Made by a program: the position numbers and the translations under genes. A stretch of DNA of 64,000 bases from Syntrophomonas sp. DTU018 (GTDB taxonomy: Bacteria; Bacillota; Syntrophomonadia; Syntrophomonadales; Syntrophomonadaceae): the NCBI GenBank assembly GCA_001513155.1, contig LFSR01000050.1, positions 29,659 through 93,658 of the forward strand, written 5' to 3'. Positions 16,808 through 24,662 of this stretch are shown piece by piece. Each line of letters opens with the position of its first letter. The first letter of the stretch is position 1. The notes beneath the pieces were generated by a model. It did not search any database, was not told the DNA's origin, and worked only from the letters and a program-made list of their open reading frames with translations.

Positions 16808-17959
16808 GTGGAAATCATTTACATGGACAATGCGGCCACTTCCTATCCCAAACCTGAAGCGGTCTATGAAGCGGTGGACCGTTTCAACCGCTTTATGGGA
16901 GGAAATCCGGGACGGGGAAGCAGCAGATCAACTTTGGAGGCCGGGTCAGTGGTCCTGCAGACCCGGGAAGCACTGGCAAAATTATTTAATATAGGGGATA
17001 GCTCGCGTATTGCTTTTACCTGCAATGTAACAGACGCCATCAACACCGGTCTGAAGGGGATTTTGCAGCCAGGTGATCATGTTATTACCACCAGTATGGA
17101 ACATAACGCGGTGGCCCGTACTTTGTACTATTTAAGCCAGCAGGGAGTGGAATGGACTGCTGTGCCCTGTGATCCGCAAGGACGCCTTGATCCGGAAGAT
17201 ATACGTAAAGCCATCAGGCCCAATACCCGCATGATCTGTATGCTCCATGCTTCCAATCTGACCGGGACTATCATGCCTATTGAGGAAGTGGGCAAAATAG
17301 CCCGCCAGGAAAATGTGCTCTTTATGGTGGACAATGCTCAGACTGCCGGAATCCTGCCGATAGATGTAGAACGAGCCTGTATTGATTTGCTGGCCTTCAC
17401 CGGTCACAAGGGCCTGTTGGGACTGCAGGGAACTGGCGGCCTTTATGTGCGTCCCGGCCTAACGGTTAAGCCCCTCAGGCAGGGGGGGACCGGCTCATTT
17501 TCCGAGTATCTGGAACAGCCGGAATTAATGCCGGACTGCCTGGAAAGCGGCACCCTCAACACTCCAGGTTTGGCCGGGCTGCTGGCGGGGGTTCGCTTCA
17601 TAAAGGAAACAGGCCTAGACACCATTCATCAGAAGGAGCAGATCCTGTTGGAACAGTTGATAGAAGGGCTGTCGGAAATTCCTGGAGTAACCCTTTATGG
17701 CCCCTCAGATCTTAAACAGCGGACGGCAGTCCTGGCTATCAATGTTGAGGGGATGGACTGCGGTGAATTGAGTCTTAATCTGGACTATGAATTTGGAATT
17801 ATAACCAGGGCAGGTCTGCACTGTGCTCCTCTGGCTCACCAGACCATCGGCACCTTCGAAAGGGGGGCCTGCCGGCTAAGCCCCGGTTTCTTTACTACCC
17901 AGGAGGACATTGACAAGGTGATAAGGAGTGTGTACCAGCTGGCCAATCGTCGGCAGTAA
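16808..17959 (+). CDS. Cysteine desulfurase-like PLP enzyme (class V aminotransferase)
   Basis: A 383-residue class V PLP enzyme. The internal aldimine Lys201 sits in FTGHKGLLG, and the persulfide-forming Cys339 lies in RAGLHCAPLAH, as in the SufS/CsdB/selenocysteine-lyase branch. The start is GTG with an AAAGGA ribosome binding site, 15 bases after yedF. Pairing with YedF suggests it feeds sulfur or selenium to that carrier. Whether it prefers cysteine or selenocysteine cannot be told. Confidence 0.88.
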   Translation: MEIIYMDNAATSYPKPEAVYEAVDRFNRFMGGNPGRGSSRSTLEAGSVVLQTREALAKLFNIGDSSRIAFTCNVTDAINTGLKGILQPGDHVITTSMEHNAVARTLYYLSQQGVEWTAVPCDPQGRLDPEDIRKAIRPNTRMICMLHASNLTGTIMPIEEVGKIARQENVLFMVDNAQTAGILPIDVERACIDLLAFTGHKGLLGLQGTGGLYVRPGLTVKPLRQGGTGSFSEYLEQPELMPDCLESGTLNTPGLAGLLAGVRFIKETGLDTIHQKEQILLEQLIEGLSEIPGVTLYGPSDLKQRTAVLAINVEGMDCGELSLNLDYEFGIITRAGLHCAPLAHQTIGTFERGACRLSPGFFTTQEDIDKVIRSVYQLANRRQ

Positions 17960-17980
17960 AGGGACCTAGCACAAAAAGCG

Positions 17981-18014
17981 GGGTGGGAAAGATGAATGTT
18001 TCCCACCCTTTTTG
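17981..18014 (+). terminator. Operon terminator
   Basis: A 10-bp stem (GGGTGGGAAA with TTTCCCACCC) and an 8-base loop are followed by TTTTT. It ends the reductase-activator-yedF-desulfurase operon. Confidence 0.92.
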
Positions 18015-18084
18015 GTGTTTACATTTATGTTAAGGGGGTACAGACAAAACTTCTATCCTTGGTGCTTCAGCCTTTTGTTATTTA

Positions 18085-19407
18085 TTAAAGGATATAGTTG
18101 AGACGGCGGGCTTCAAATTTTAGCCAATCACGGAAATCGGGATGAGCAATTCTGATTAATTCTTTAACCCTGGTACGGAGGTTCTGACCTTTCAAAAAGG
18201 CTACTCCGTATTCGGTAACCACATATTGAACATCGGTGCGGGATACAGTAGTAAACATACCGGGGGTTATGGTGGGGACAATCTTGGATCGCTTATTGCC
18301 CTCTTTGTCAGTGTAAGTTGAGTACAGGGTCAAAAATGATTTGCCGCCTTTGGAACGCCAGGCCCCCTGGACAAAGTCCAGCTGTCCTCCGGTTCCGGAA
18401 TACTGCGCCGGGCCAATGGATTCGGAAGCACACTGTCCGGTTAAATCAACTTCAAAGGTGGCATTTACCGATACCAGATTATCGTTATATCCGATTACCA
18501 CCGGGTCATTGACGAATTTGGTGGAGTGCATTTCTACCAGGGGATTATTGTCTATAAAATCATAGAGTTTGCGAGTGCCCAGGGCGAAGGAACCGATCCA
18601 TTTGTAAGGCATAAAATTCTTTTTCGCGCAGGTAATAGCCCCAGCATAGTATAGGTCCACCATACTGTCGGTGAGCATTTCCGAATGAACCCCCAGGTCC
18701 TTTTTGTCCTTCAAGAAGTTGGCGATAGCGTTAGGCATCCCGCCGATACCGATTTGGATGCAGGAACCGTCATCTATCATGTCAGCAATATAATGGCCGA
18801 TTATTTCATCTTCTTTGGTTATGGGAATCTCCGGCAATTCAAACAGGGGAATATGGTTTTCTACTATTGCACTGATTTCGGTGATATGCAGCTGGTTATG
18901 CCCGTAGGTACGCGGCATATTCTCATTGACTTCTACCACTATGTGGCGAGGATTTGCAGTCTTGGCAGTCTCCCATCCCCAGTCAACATTACAGCCTGTA
19001 CTGAAAAAGCCGTGTTTATCCATGGGAGATACTACCATCGCACTGATATTACAGGGGCGGCATCTGACCACCATGTCTACAGTTTCTCCCAAACGGCAGG
19101 GGGTATAGGTAAAAATCCCCTGTCCTACGCCTTGGCGGGTAGCTGGAGAAACAAAGCCGGTATCAATAGTCACCTTCCCCACTAAATCTGGGTGATACAA
19201 GTCAAACCAGCGCACATCCACACCACTCACATAGGTTATGTCTTCTACTTCTCCGGCTCTGATGCGCTTGGCCACCGCATTTATCAGGGCCAGGGGCTGC
19301 CCGTTGGACAAAGGTGCTACAATGGTATCACCGTTCTGCACTAGACGAGCGGCTTCTTCCGGAGTAGTTAATTTCTGTTTATATAGTTCCTGCCATCTGC
19401 TATGCAT
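18085..19407 (-). CDS. Acetyl-CoA hydrolase/CoA-transferase family protein (copy 1)
   Basis: A 440-residue member of the Cat1/4-hydroxybutyrate CoA-transferase family, which moves CoA between acetyl-CoA and another carboxylate. Conserved segments include [35 protein letters not shown] (probably the catalytic Glu), FEVDLTGQCASESIG and the C-terminal VVTEYGVAFLKG...[10 protein letters not shown]. In syntrophs such enzymes handle butyryl-CoA/acetate exchange. The start is ATG with GGAGGGG at 8 bases. Monocistronic. The paralogue at 30699 is clearly related. Confidence 0.88.
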   Translation of the reverse strand: MHSRWQELYKQKLTTPEEAARLVQNGDTIVAPLSNGQPLALINAVAKRIRAGEVEDITYVSGVDVRWFDLYHPDLVGKVTIDTGFVSPATRQGVGQGIFTYTPCRLGETVDMVVRCRPCNISAMVVSPMDKHGFFSTGCNVDWGWETAKTANPRHIVVEVNENMPRTYGHNQLHITEISAIVENHIPLFELPEIPITKEDEIIGHYIADMIDDGSCIQIGIGGMPNAIANFLKDKKDLGVHSEMLTDSMVDLYYAGAITCAKKNFMPYKWIGSFALGTRKLYDFIDNNPLVEMHSTKFVNDPVVIGYNDNLVSVNATFEVDLTGQCASESIGPAQYSGTGGQLDFVQGAWRSKGGKSFLTLYSTYTDKEGNKRSKIVPTITPGMFTTVSRTDVQYVVTEYGVAFLKGQNLRTRVKELIRIAHPDFRDWLKFEARRLNYIL

Positions 19408-19599
19408 CCCTTATACCCCTCCCGAGATATTAGTTTTGATCACCGCCGTTTTTAACCTTACACCTCCTTTCTGCGGACAGATTCGATCAATTGTATAATA
19501 CGATGTGAAGTTAACATATACCTGCCAGAATATATAAAAAATTCTGAAATCAACTCAGCATGATGAAGACTTCCCGGCTAAAAAATTTTTTAAAAAGAG

Positions 19600-19628
19600 T
19601 TGCAGAAAAATATTTCCTTAGGTAGAAT
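19600..19628 (+). promoter_or_regulatory. Promoter of the Rrf2-hcp locus
   Basis: TTGCAG (19600-19605), a 17-base spacer and TAGAAT (19623-19628) form a good sigma-A promoter 53 bases before the regulator start. The transcript would begin next to AAGGGGACAAAAA (19641-19653), a motif repeated before hcp. Confidence 0.7.
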
Positions 19629-19680
19629 TACTTTTAGATAAAGGGGACAAAAATTATCCACATTAAAAGGGGCGTTGGCC

Positions 19681-20085
19681 ATGCAAATCACTCGCCAAAC
19701 TGAATATGCCATCCGTACCATGCTGGAGTTAGCCCTGGCCCCCGAAGGAGAAGTCCTATCCACGCGTTATATATCCGAAAGACAGGATATACCGGAGGAT
19801 TTTCTGAAGAAAACCATTAAGCTGCTGGCCCTGGCCGATCTGGTGGTTACTCAGCGGGGTACCGGGGGAGGTGTCAGACTGGCTAAACCGGCAGATCAGA
19901 TAACCATGCTGGACATCATTACTGCCGTGGAAGGCCCCATTAGTTTAAATGTTTGTCTTTCTCCTGCTTACAATTGTCCTAACCAGCCTACCTGTCCTTC
20001 CAAACAGGTATTCCAGAGAGCTCAAGAGGCTTTAGTGGCTGAGTTAAAGAGGCAGTCCCTAGCTGATATGGTAAAATCCATGTGA
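19681..20085 (+). CDS. Rrf2-family Fe-S transcriptional regulator (NsrR/IscR-like)
   Basis: A 134-residue winged-helix regulator; start ATG 19681 rather than the TTG two codons earlier. The N-terminal MQITRQTEYAIRTMLELA and DFLKKTIKLLALADLV match Rrf2 DNA-binding domains. Cys92, Cys99 and Cys105 (VCLSPAYNCPNQPTC) fit the three-cysteine Fe-S site of IscR/NsrR proteins. It lies 98 bases upstream of hcp, a classic NsrR target in other bacteria, so a nitrosative or redox stress sensor controlling this locus and itself is the likely role. Confidence 0.88.
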   Translation: MQITRQTEYAIRTMLELALAPEGEVLSTRYISERQDIPEDFLKKTIKLLALADLVVTQRGTGGGVRLAKPADQITMLDIITAVEGPISLNVCLSPAYNCPNQPTCPSKQVFQRAQEALVAELKRQSLADMVKSM

Positions 20086-20096
20086 TTTTTGGTAAC

Positions 20097-20141
20097 TTCA
20101 CCTCAGTTTGAGGTTGCTTTCAAAAGGGACAAAAAAGGTAG
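20097..20141 (+). promoter_or_regulatory. Candidate operator region before hcp
   Basis: Two signals lie in the 98-base gap: the inverted repeat ACCTCA-GTT-TGAGGT (20099-20113) and AAAAGGGACAAAAAA (about 20122-20136), which repeats the motif found just downstream of the promoter of the Rrf2 gene. A shared motif next to a regulator and its probable target suggests its operator, though this is inference. Confidence 0.4.
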
Positions 20142-20183
20142 AAATACTCAACAAGTGGAATTTCGGAGAGGAGGAATTGGAAG

Positions 20184-21794
20184 ATGTTTTGTAACCAGTG
20201 TGAACAGACTTCCAAAGGAGTAGCCTGCACCGTTGTGGGTGTGTGCGGCAAGAAACCGGAGGCAGCGGTTATGCAGGATTTATTGCTGCACAGCCTGCAG
20301 GGCTTGAGCAAGTATGCCCAGGCTGCCCGGGGGCAAGGGGGTGAGGTAGGTCAGGAGATCAACCGGTTTACTGTGGATGCACTGTTTACTACCTTGACCA
20401 ATGTAAACTTTGACCCGGAAAGTCTCCAGAACTATATACACCAGGCAGTAAAATACCAGCAGCAACTGCACCAAGCGGGGGTTAATATAGAAGGCTCTAT
20501 AATGGAGATAGAAGGGCGCACTGTTGCTGAACTGGTGGAAGAGGGAGAGCGGGCTGGATTCTTGGTGGATCTCACCCAGCCGGAAGATATTCATTCCCTG
20601 CAGCAGATTTTGCTGTATGGAATCAAAGGAATAGCTGCTTATGCTCATCACGCTCGGGTACTGGGGAAGGAAGATCAGCGGATCTATGAATTTTTACATC
20701 AGGCTCTGGCGGTTATAAACGATCGCAGCAAAGATTTGGCTTTTTGGCTGGATATGGTACTAAAATGCGGCGAGATAAACCTGGTGGCTTTGGAGCTTTT
20801 GGATTCAGCCAATACTGAAAGCTACGGGCATCCGGTGCCAACTTCCGTTTCCCTGGGTCATAAAAAGGGTAAAGCTATTCTGGTATCAGGACATGACCTG
20901 CGCGACCTAAAAGAGCTGCTGGAAGCTACGCAGGGAACCGGCATAAATATCTACACCCATGGGGAAATGCTGCCAGCCCATGGTTATCCCGAACTGAAGA
21001 AATACCCGCATTTGGTTGGTCATTACGGCACCGCCTGGCAGAACCAGCGCAAGGAATTTGCTGAATTCCCTGGAGCAATTTTGATGACTACTAATTGCCT
21101 GCAGGAACCCCGGGAAAGCTATAAAGACAACATTTTCACCACCGGGCCGGTAGCCTGGCCGGGAGTGACTCATGTGCCCAATGGCCAGTTTGATCTTGTT
21201 ATTCAGAAAGCCCTGGAAATGCCAGGATTCGCCGAGGACCTGGAAGCAGGTTCGGTAATGGTAGGATTTGCCCATAATACAGTTATCGGCATAGCAGATA
21301 CGGTAATAGAAAAAATTAAAGCCGGAGACATTCGTCACTTCCTGCTGGTGGGAGGTTGCGACGGATCTAAAGCAGGACGCAACTACTACACTGAGATAGT
21401 TGACCAGGCTCCTGCGGATACGGTTGTTCTGACTCTGGGATGCGGCAAGTACCGCTTCTTCGACCATGACCTGGGGCAAATCGGAGGAATACCAAGACTG
21501 TTGGATTGCGGCCAGTGCAATGATGCCTTTTCCGCAGTAAAAATAGCTCTGGCCCTGGCAGATGCCTTCCAGTGCGGAGTAAATGAACTGCCCCTGTCCC
21601 TGGTATTGTCCTGGTACGAGCAAAAAGCCGTGTCCATTTTACTCAGCCTCTTATACCTGGGAATCAAGGACATTCGCCTGGGACCGAGCCTGCCGGCTTT
21701 CATTTCGCCGGGTGTGCTGCAAGTGCTGGTAGATAATTTCGGAATTAAACCGATAACTACTGCCCAGGAGGATCTTCAAGCTATCCTGCAATAG
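20184..21794 (+). CDS. hcp: Hybrid cluster protein (hydroxylamine reductase)
   Basis: A 536-residue class I/II Hcp that reduces hydroxylamine or nitric oxide and takes part in nitrosative stress defence. The N-terminal cubane ligands are Cys3, Cys6, Cys15 and Cys21 (MFCNQC...VACTVVGVC). Hybrid-cluster motifs follow: ILVSGHDLRDL, THGEMLPAHGYP, TTNCLQEP, GGCDGSKAGRNYY, LGCGKYRF and DCGQCNDAFSA. The ribosome binding site is GGAGGA. It probably forms a unit with the cupin, CGGC and ferredoxin genes that follow within 1.4 kb. Confidence 0.97.
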   Translation: MFCNQCEQTSKGVACTVVGVCGKKPEAAVMQDLLLHSLQGLSKYAQAARGQGGEVGQEINRFTVDALFTTLTNVNFDPESLQNYIHQAVKYQQQLHQAGVNIEGSIMEIEGRTVAELVEEGERAGFLVDLTQPEDIHSLQQILLYGIKGIAAYAHHARVLGKEDQRIYEFLHQALAVINDRSKDLAFWLDMVLKCGEINLVALELLDSANTESYGHPVPTSVSLGHKKGKAILVSGHDLRDLKELLEATQGTGINIYTHGEMLPAHGYPELKKYPHLVGHYGTAWQNQRKEFAEFPGAILMTTNCLQEPRESYKDNIFTTGPVAWPGVTHVPNGQFDLVIQKALEMPGFAEDLEAGSVMVGFAHNTVIGIADTVIEKIKAGDIRHFLLVGGCDGSKAGRNYYTEIVDQAPADTVVLTLGCGKYRFFDHDLGQIGGIPRLLDCGQCNDAFSAVKIALALADAFQCGVNELPLSLVLSWYEQKAVSILLSLLYLGIKDIRLGPSLPAFISPGVLQVLVDNFGIKPITTAQEDLQAILQ

Positions 21795-21856
21795 GATTTA
21801 TTATAAGTATAAAGGGGCAGCCGGTACTGCCCCTCAAATGCAAAGGAGGAATACTC

Positions 21857-22186
21857 ATGGCGGAAAAACTTTCTGGGGTCTGGGTGGCAGCTGAATTAGT
21901 GGAAGTACAAACCGGGGCGGTGGTCAGCCGTACCCTGGTTAATGAAAAAACCGGAACGGTAACCTTGTTTGCCTTTGATCAAGGCCAGTCCTTAAGCGAA
22001 CACAGTGCTCCTTTTGATGCTCTGGTACTAGGGCTGGAAGGTGAGGGTGAAATTCGCATCGACGGGGAACCTCATACTGTAAAAGCGGGAGATTTGCTGA
22101 TAATGCCGGCCAATCATCCCCATGCGGTGCTGGCGGTAACTCCTTTCAAGATGATGCTGGTTATGATTAGAGAAGTGAGAAGTTAG
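21857..22186 (+). CDS. Small cupin-domain protein
   Basis: A 109-residue single cupin barrel. Cupin motif 1 is partly kept (LSEHSAPFDALVLGLEGEGEI) and motif 2 is AGDLLIMPANHPHAVLA, giving His and Glu metal ligands. Such small cupins often accompany Hcp and other oxygen- or NO-stress genes in clostridia, but no reaction can be assigned. Ribosome binding site AAAGGAGGA. The last codons and the bases after the stop are built from a GAGAAGTGA-type repeat. Confidence 0.85.
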   Translation: MAEKLSGVWVAAELVEVQTGAVVSRTLVNEKTGTVTLFAFDQGQSLSEHSAPFDALVLGLEGEGEIRIDGEPHTVKAGDLLIMPANHPHAVLAVTPFKMMLVMIREVRS

Positions 22187-22221
22187 CTGAGAAGTGAGAA
22201 GTGGGAAGTTTGAAGTGAGAT
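22169..22221 (+). repeat. Short imperfect tandem repeat GAGAAGTGA
   Basis: Units close to GAGAAGTGA recur about six times, covering the last codons of the cupin gene and the spacer after it. This looks like replication slippage or a degenerate microsatellite. No function is evident. Confidence 0.7.
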
Positions 22222-22291
22222 TTCTGTGATGAAATATCCTATCGGCTGAAGCAGTGAGATGTAGAAACGGTAAGAGTATTTGAGGAGATGA

Positions 22292-22810
22292 TTGTTGGTG
22301 GAGTGGACGGAAGAAGCTAAAGCCGCCCTGGAAAGAGTACCTGGATTTGTGCGCTCCATGGCCAAGCGAGCAGTGGAAAAAGAAGTACGCTCTCAAGGGC
22401 GCACTTTGGTAACTGGAGAAGATGTAGCCCGGGCTCATAAGAAGCATATTGCTTTTGCCGAGGACAAAGAAGGAGAACAGTCCAAAACCCGCATTGCGGT
22501 AGTCCGCTGTGAAACGGTATCCGAAGTATGTCCGGGAGTGGCTTGCTTTAAAGCTTTTAATAAAAGGCACCGCCATTTCCAGGGATATGGAGATGACACG
22601 GAAATAATCGGCTTTTTCACCTGCGGAGGATGCCCAGGCAGGAGGGTCTCCCGGCTGGTGGACAGCTTGAAAAAACACGGCCTGAATAAGGTGCATCTTT
22701 CTTCCTGTATGCTTCTGGAAGGGGACTATCCGGCGTGCCCTCACGTGAAGGAAATTAAGGCTATGATAGAGAGTAAAGGTATAAAAGTGGTGGAAGGAAC
22801 CCACCACTAA
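22292..22810 (+). CDS. PCP_red-CGGC domain fusion protein
   Basis: A 172-residue protein of two modules. Residues 1-50 resemble the PCP_red helix bundle (protochlorophyllide reductase C-terminal type): [28 protein letters not shown]. Residues 65-165 form a CGGC domain with FFTCGGCPG and several more cysteines ([27 protein letters not shown]), suggesting a metal or Fe-S site. The start is TTG 22292 or TTG 22295 after AGGAG, or GTG 22298. It lies in the Hcp locus and immediately before a ferredoxin gene, which suggests a redox function. Confidence 0.78.
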   Translation: MLVEWTEEAKAALERVPGFVRSMAKRAVEKEVRSQGRTLVTGEDVARAHKKHIAFAEDKEGEQSKTRIAVVRCETVSEVCPGVACFKAFNKRHRHFQGYGDDTEIIGFFTCGGCPGRRVSRLVDSLKKHGLNKVHLSSCMLLEGDYPACPHVKEIKAMIESKGIKVVEGTHH

Positions 22811-22830
22811 GCTATGAATGAGATGTCAAA

Positions 22831-23208
22831 ATGGCAAAAAGAACCATCGTGAAAATAGACGAAGAACTGTGCGACGGCTGCGGAGCCTGCATCAGTCCCT
22901 GTGCAGAAGGGGCTTTGATGTTGGAAAACGGCAAGGCCAAAGTAATAAAAGAAGAATTGTGCGATGGGGCGGGTGTCTGCCTGGCAGTCTGCCCTACCGG
23001 GGCTTTGTCACTGGAAGTTCGTGAAGCCCCTGAGTTTTCAGAAATAGCTGTGGAAAAGCATTTAGCTGAGCAGAAAAGGACCTATATCCCCCAGAATTGT
23101 TTCATGTGCAATGCCAGTGAGGAGGAGAGATACCTGATTGCCGTCAAGCATAAAGGGCAGTCCAGGTGGTGCTGTACCCGTTGCCTGCCCAGACTGATCC
23201 ACGGATAA
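22831..23208 (+). CDS. Ferredoxin-like 4Fe-4S protein with a C-terminal Cys-rich tail
   Basis: A 125-residue protein. The first cluster motif is complete (LCDGCGACISPCAEG). In the second (LCDGAGVCLAVCPTG) the second cysteine is Ala, so this cluster would be three-Cys ligated or absent; this variation is known in a ferredoxin family tied to Mrp/NifH-like ATPases. After residue 80 comes an unusual tail with NCFMCNASEEE and WCCTRC, two Cys pairs that could bind zinc. It is probably an electron carrier for the Hcp/CGGC neighbourhood. Confidence 0.82.
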   Translation: MAKRTIVKIDEELCDGCGACISPCAEGALMLENGKAKVIKEELCDGAGVCLAVCPTGALSLEVREAPEFSEIAVEKHLAEQKRTYIPQNCFMCNASEEERYLIAVKHKGQSRWCCTRCLPRLIHG

Positions 23209-23274
23209 TGTGTTATGGATGACAGTCTGCAGCGTAAACTTTAGATTTCGCTTATTATAAGGAAATAAGCCCCT

Positions 23275-23303
23275 AGCCGAAGCTTGAGCTTCGGCTTTCT
23301 TTA
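23275..23303 (+). terminator. Terminator after the Hcp locus
   Basis: A 9-bp stem AGCCGAAGC/GCTTCGGCT with loop TTGA is followed by TTCTTTAT. It closes the hcp-cupin-CGGC-ferredoxin set. Confidence 0.85.
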
Positions 23304-23317
23304 TATACCTATCTTCG

Positions 23318-23654
23318 CTTTGTGTCAACATATCGCCCCCCCGCTTTATTTCTCACAATTGTTACCTGCTGTGAAGACCACGATGAATGAAAAGTCACCA
23401 TTTGTGTCATCGCTGTGAAAGTGACTGCGCTGTGTCATCGTGAGCGCGTAGCGCGTGGCGATCTCAATCGGGGAGACAGATAGACGAATGAGATTGCCGC
23501 GCCCCTTTCAGGGGCTCGCAATGACACATAAGAGGACTTTTCATTCATCGTGGCCTGTGTTTCAGGTGATAATTGCGAGCGCGCAGCAATCTCTATGTCA
23601 ACTAACGGTTTGAGTCAACAGATCGCCACGTCGCTTCGTTCCTCGCGATGACAC
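23318..23654. repeat. Family A dispersed palindromic repeat, copy 1
   Basis: Non-coding composite repeat containing GCGCGTGGCGATCTCA, GAGATTGCCGCGCCCC, GGGGCTCGCAATGACA and GATCGCCACGTCGCTTCG. It is closely similar to the copy at about 38.6 kb, in the same order and including the spacer text CATTCATCGTGGCCTG. The units are mutual inverted repeats. The left end TGTGTCAACATATCGCC resembles the TGTCAA ends of other copies. It fills most of the 640-base gene-free stretch between the ferredoxin and SDR genes; the remainder (23655-23851) shows only a ribosome binding site. Confidence 0.8.
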
Positions 23655-23851
23655 TATAGCTGCTGTTTTCTGACGAGAGGATCATTTTCACTAAAATGAC
23701 AAAGGGAGTGCCCCTTGTATCAAAAAAACTCACCGCCTTTAGCGTCGCCTTATTGATAGTACGCCTTTAAGAGCATACTATAATTAATAATTGGAGAATT
23801 TTACTTAAAGGATGAGACGTCTTCCTGGTGCAGGCAAGGGGAGGAACCCTC

Positions 23852-24607
23852 ATGGCCGATTTGCTGTTACAAGGCAAAATCTGTTTGGTCACCGGTGCCA
23901 GTCGTGGTATCGGAGCAGCTATTGCCCGCGCAGCCGCTGCTGCAGGGGCGATGGTGGCAATTAACTATTGCCGTTCCAGGAATCTGGCAGAGTCCTTGGC
24001 TGAAGAACTGCGTAATGAGGGCGGCCAAGCTATGGCCATACAGGCAGATGTAGGTTCTTCGGCTGATGTGGAGAGAATGTTTGCTACCGTAGAAAAAGCA
24101 TGGGGCCCGGTTTCCCTGCTGGTAAACAATGCCGGTGTTTCCCTGCGGGAACTGGTTACCCATACCAGTGAAGATCAGTGGGACCAGGTCATTAATACTA
24201 ATCTGAAAGGACCATTTTTGTGCTGCCGGCGGGCTCTGCCTCATATGATCCGCAGCCGCTGGGGCCGAATTATAAATATAGCTTCGGTATGGGGAATGAG
24301 AGGGGCTTCCTGCGAAAGTGTTTATGCAGCTTCTAAAGGGGGATTGATCCTTTTTACCAAATCACTGGCCCAGGAAGTAGGGCCTTCGGGAGTTACAGTA
24401 AATGCCCTGGCACCGGGACCTATCGGTACCGATATGCTGGCTGATGAACTGACGGAAGCCGAAAGGCAGGATTTGGCCGCTGATATTCCTCTAGGGAGGC
24501 TGGGGAGTCCGGAGGATGTAGCTAAAACAGTGATATTCCTTCTTTCAGAGGGAGGAAACTATATAAATGGTCAAGTCATAACTGTAGACGGCGGTTGGAC
24601 TGCCTGA
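23852..24607 (+). CDS. SDR-family oxidoreductase (FabG-like)
   Basis: A 251-residue short-chain dehydrogenase/reductase. The NAD(P) motif is TGASRGIG (residues about 14-21), followed by NNAG and the catalytic Ser (INIASVWG) and Tyr-x3-Lys (YAASKGG). The C-terminal GGNYINGQVITVDGGW is typical of FabG, the 3-oxoacyl-ACP reductase, and relatives. The start is ATG 23852, with GGGGAGGA 5 bases upstream; an earlier GTG has none. The adjacent aldo/keto reductase may be co-transcribed. Confidence 0.85.
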   Translation: MADLLLQGKICLVTGASRGIGAAIARAAAAAGAMVAINYCRSRNLAESLAEELRNEGGQAMAIQADVGSSADVERMFATVEKAWGPVSLLVNNAGVSLRELVTHTSEDQWDQVINTNLKGPFLCCRRALPHMIRSRWGRIINIASVWGMRGASCESVYAASKGGLILFTKSLAQEVGPSGVTVNALAPGPIGTDMLADELTEAERQDLAADIPLGRLGSPEDVAKTVIFLLSEGGNYINGQVITVDGGWTA

Positions 24608-24662
24608 CCCAAGGATGGGTTTGAGCAAGACCAGTTAATAATACTTAAAACAGGAAGGAGCA

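Noticed and set aside
20907..21623. Minus-strand ORF inside hcp
   Set aside because: Fully antisense to the well-conserved hcp gene and without recognisable motifs.
23318..23654. CRISPR array
   Set aside because: The repeats are palindromic blocks of unequal length and spacing with shared interiors, not short direct repeats with unique spacers, and no cas genes are present.
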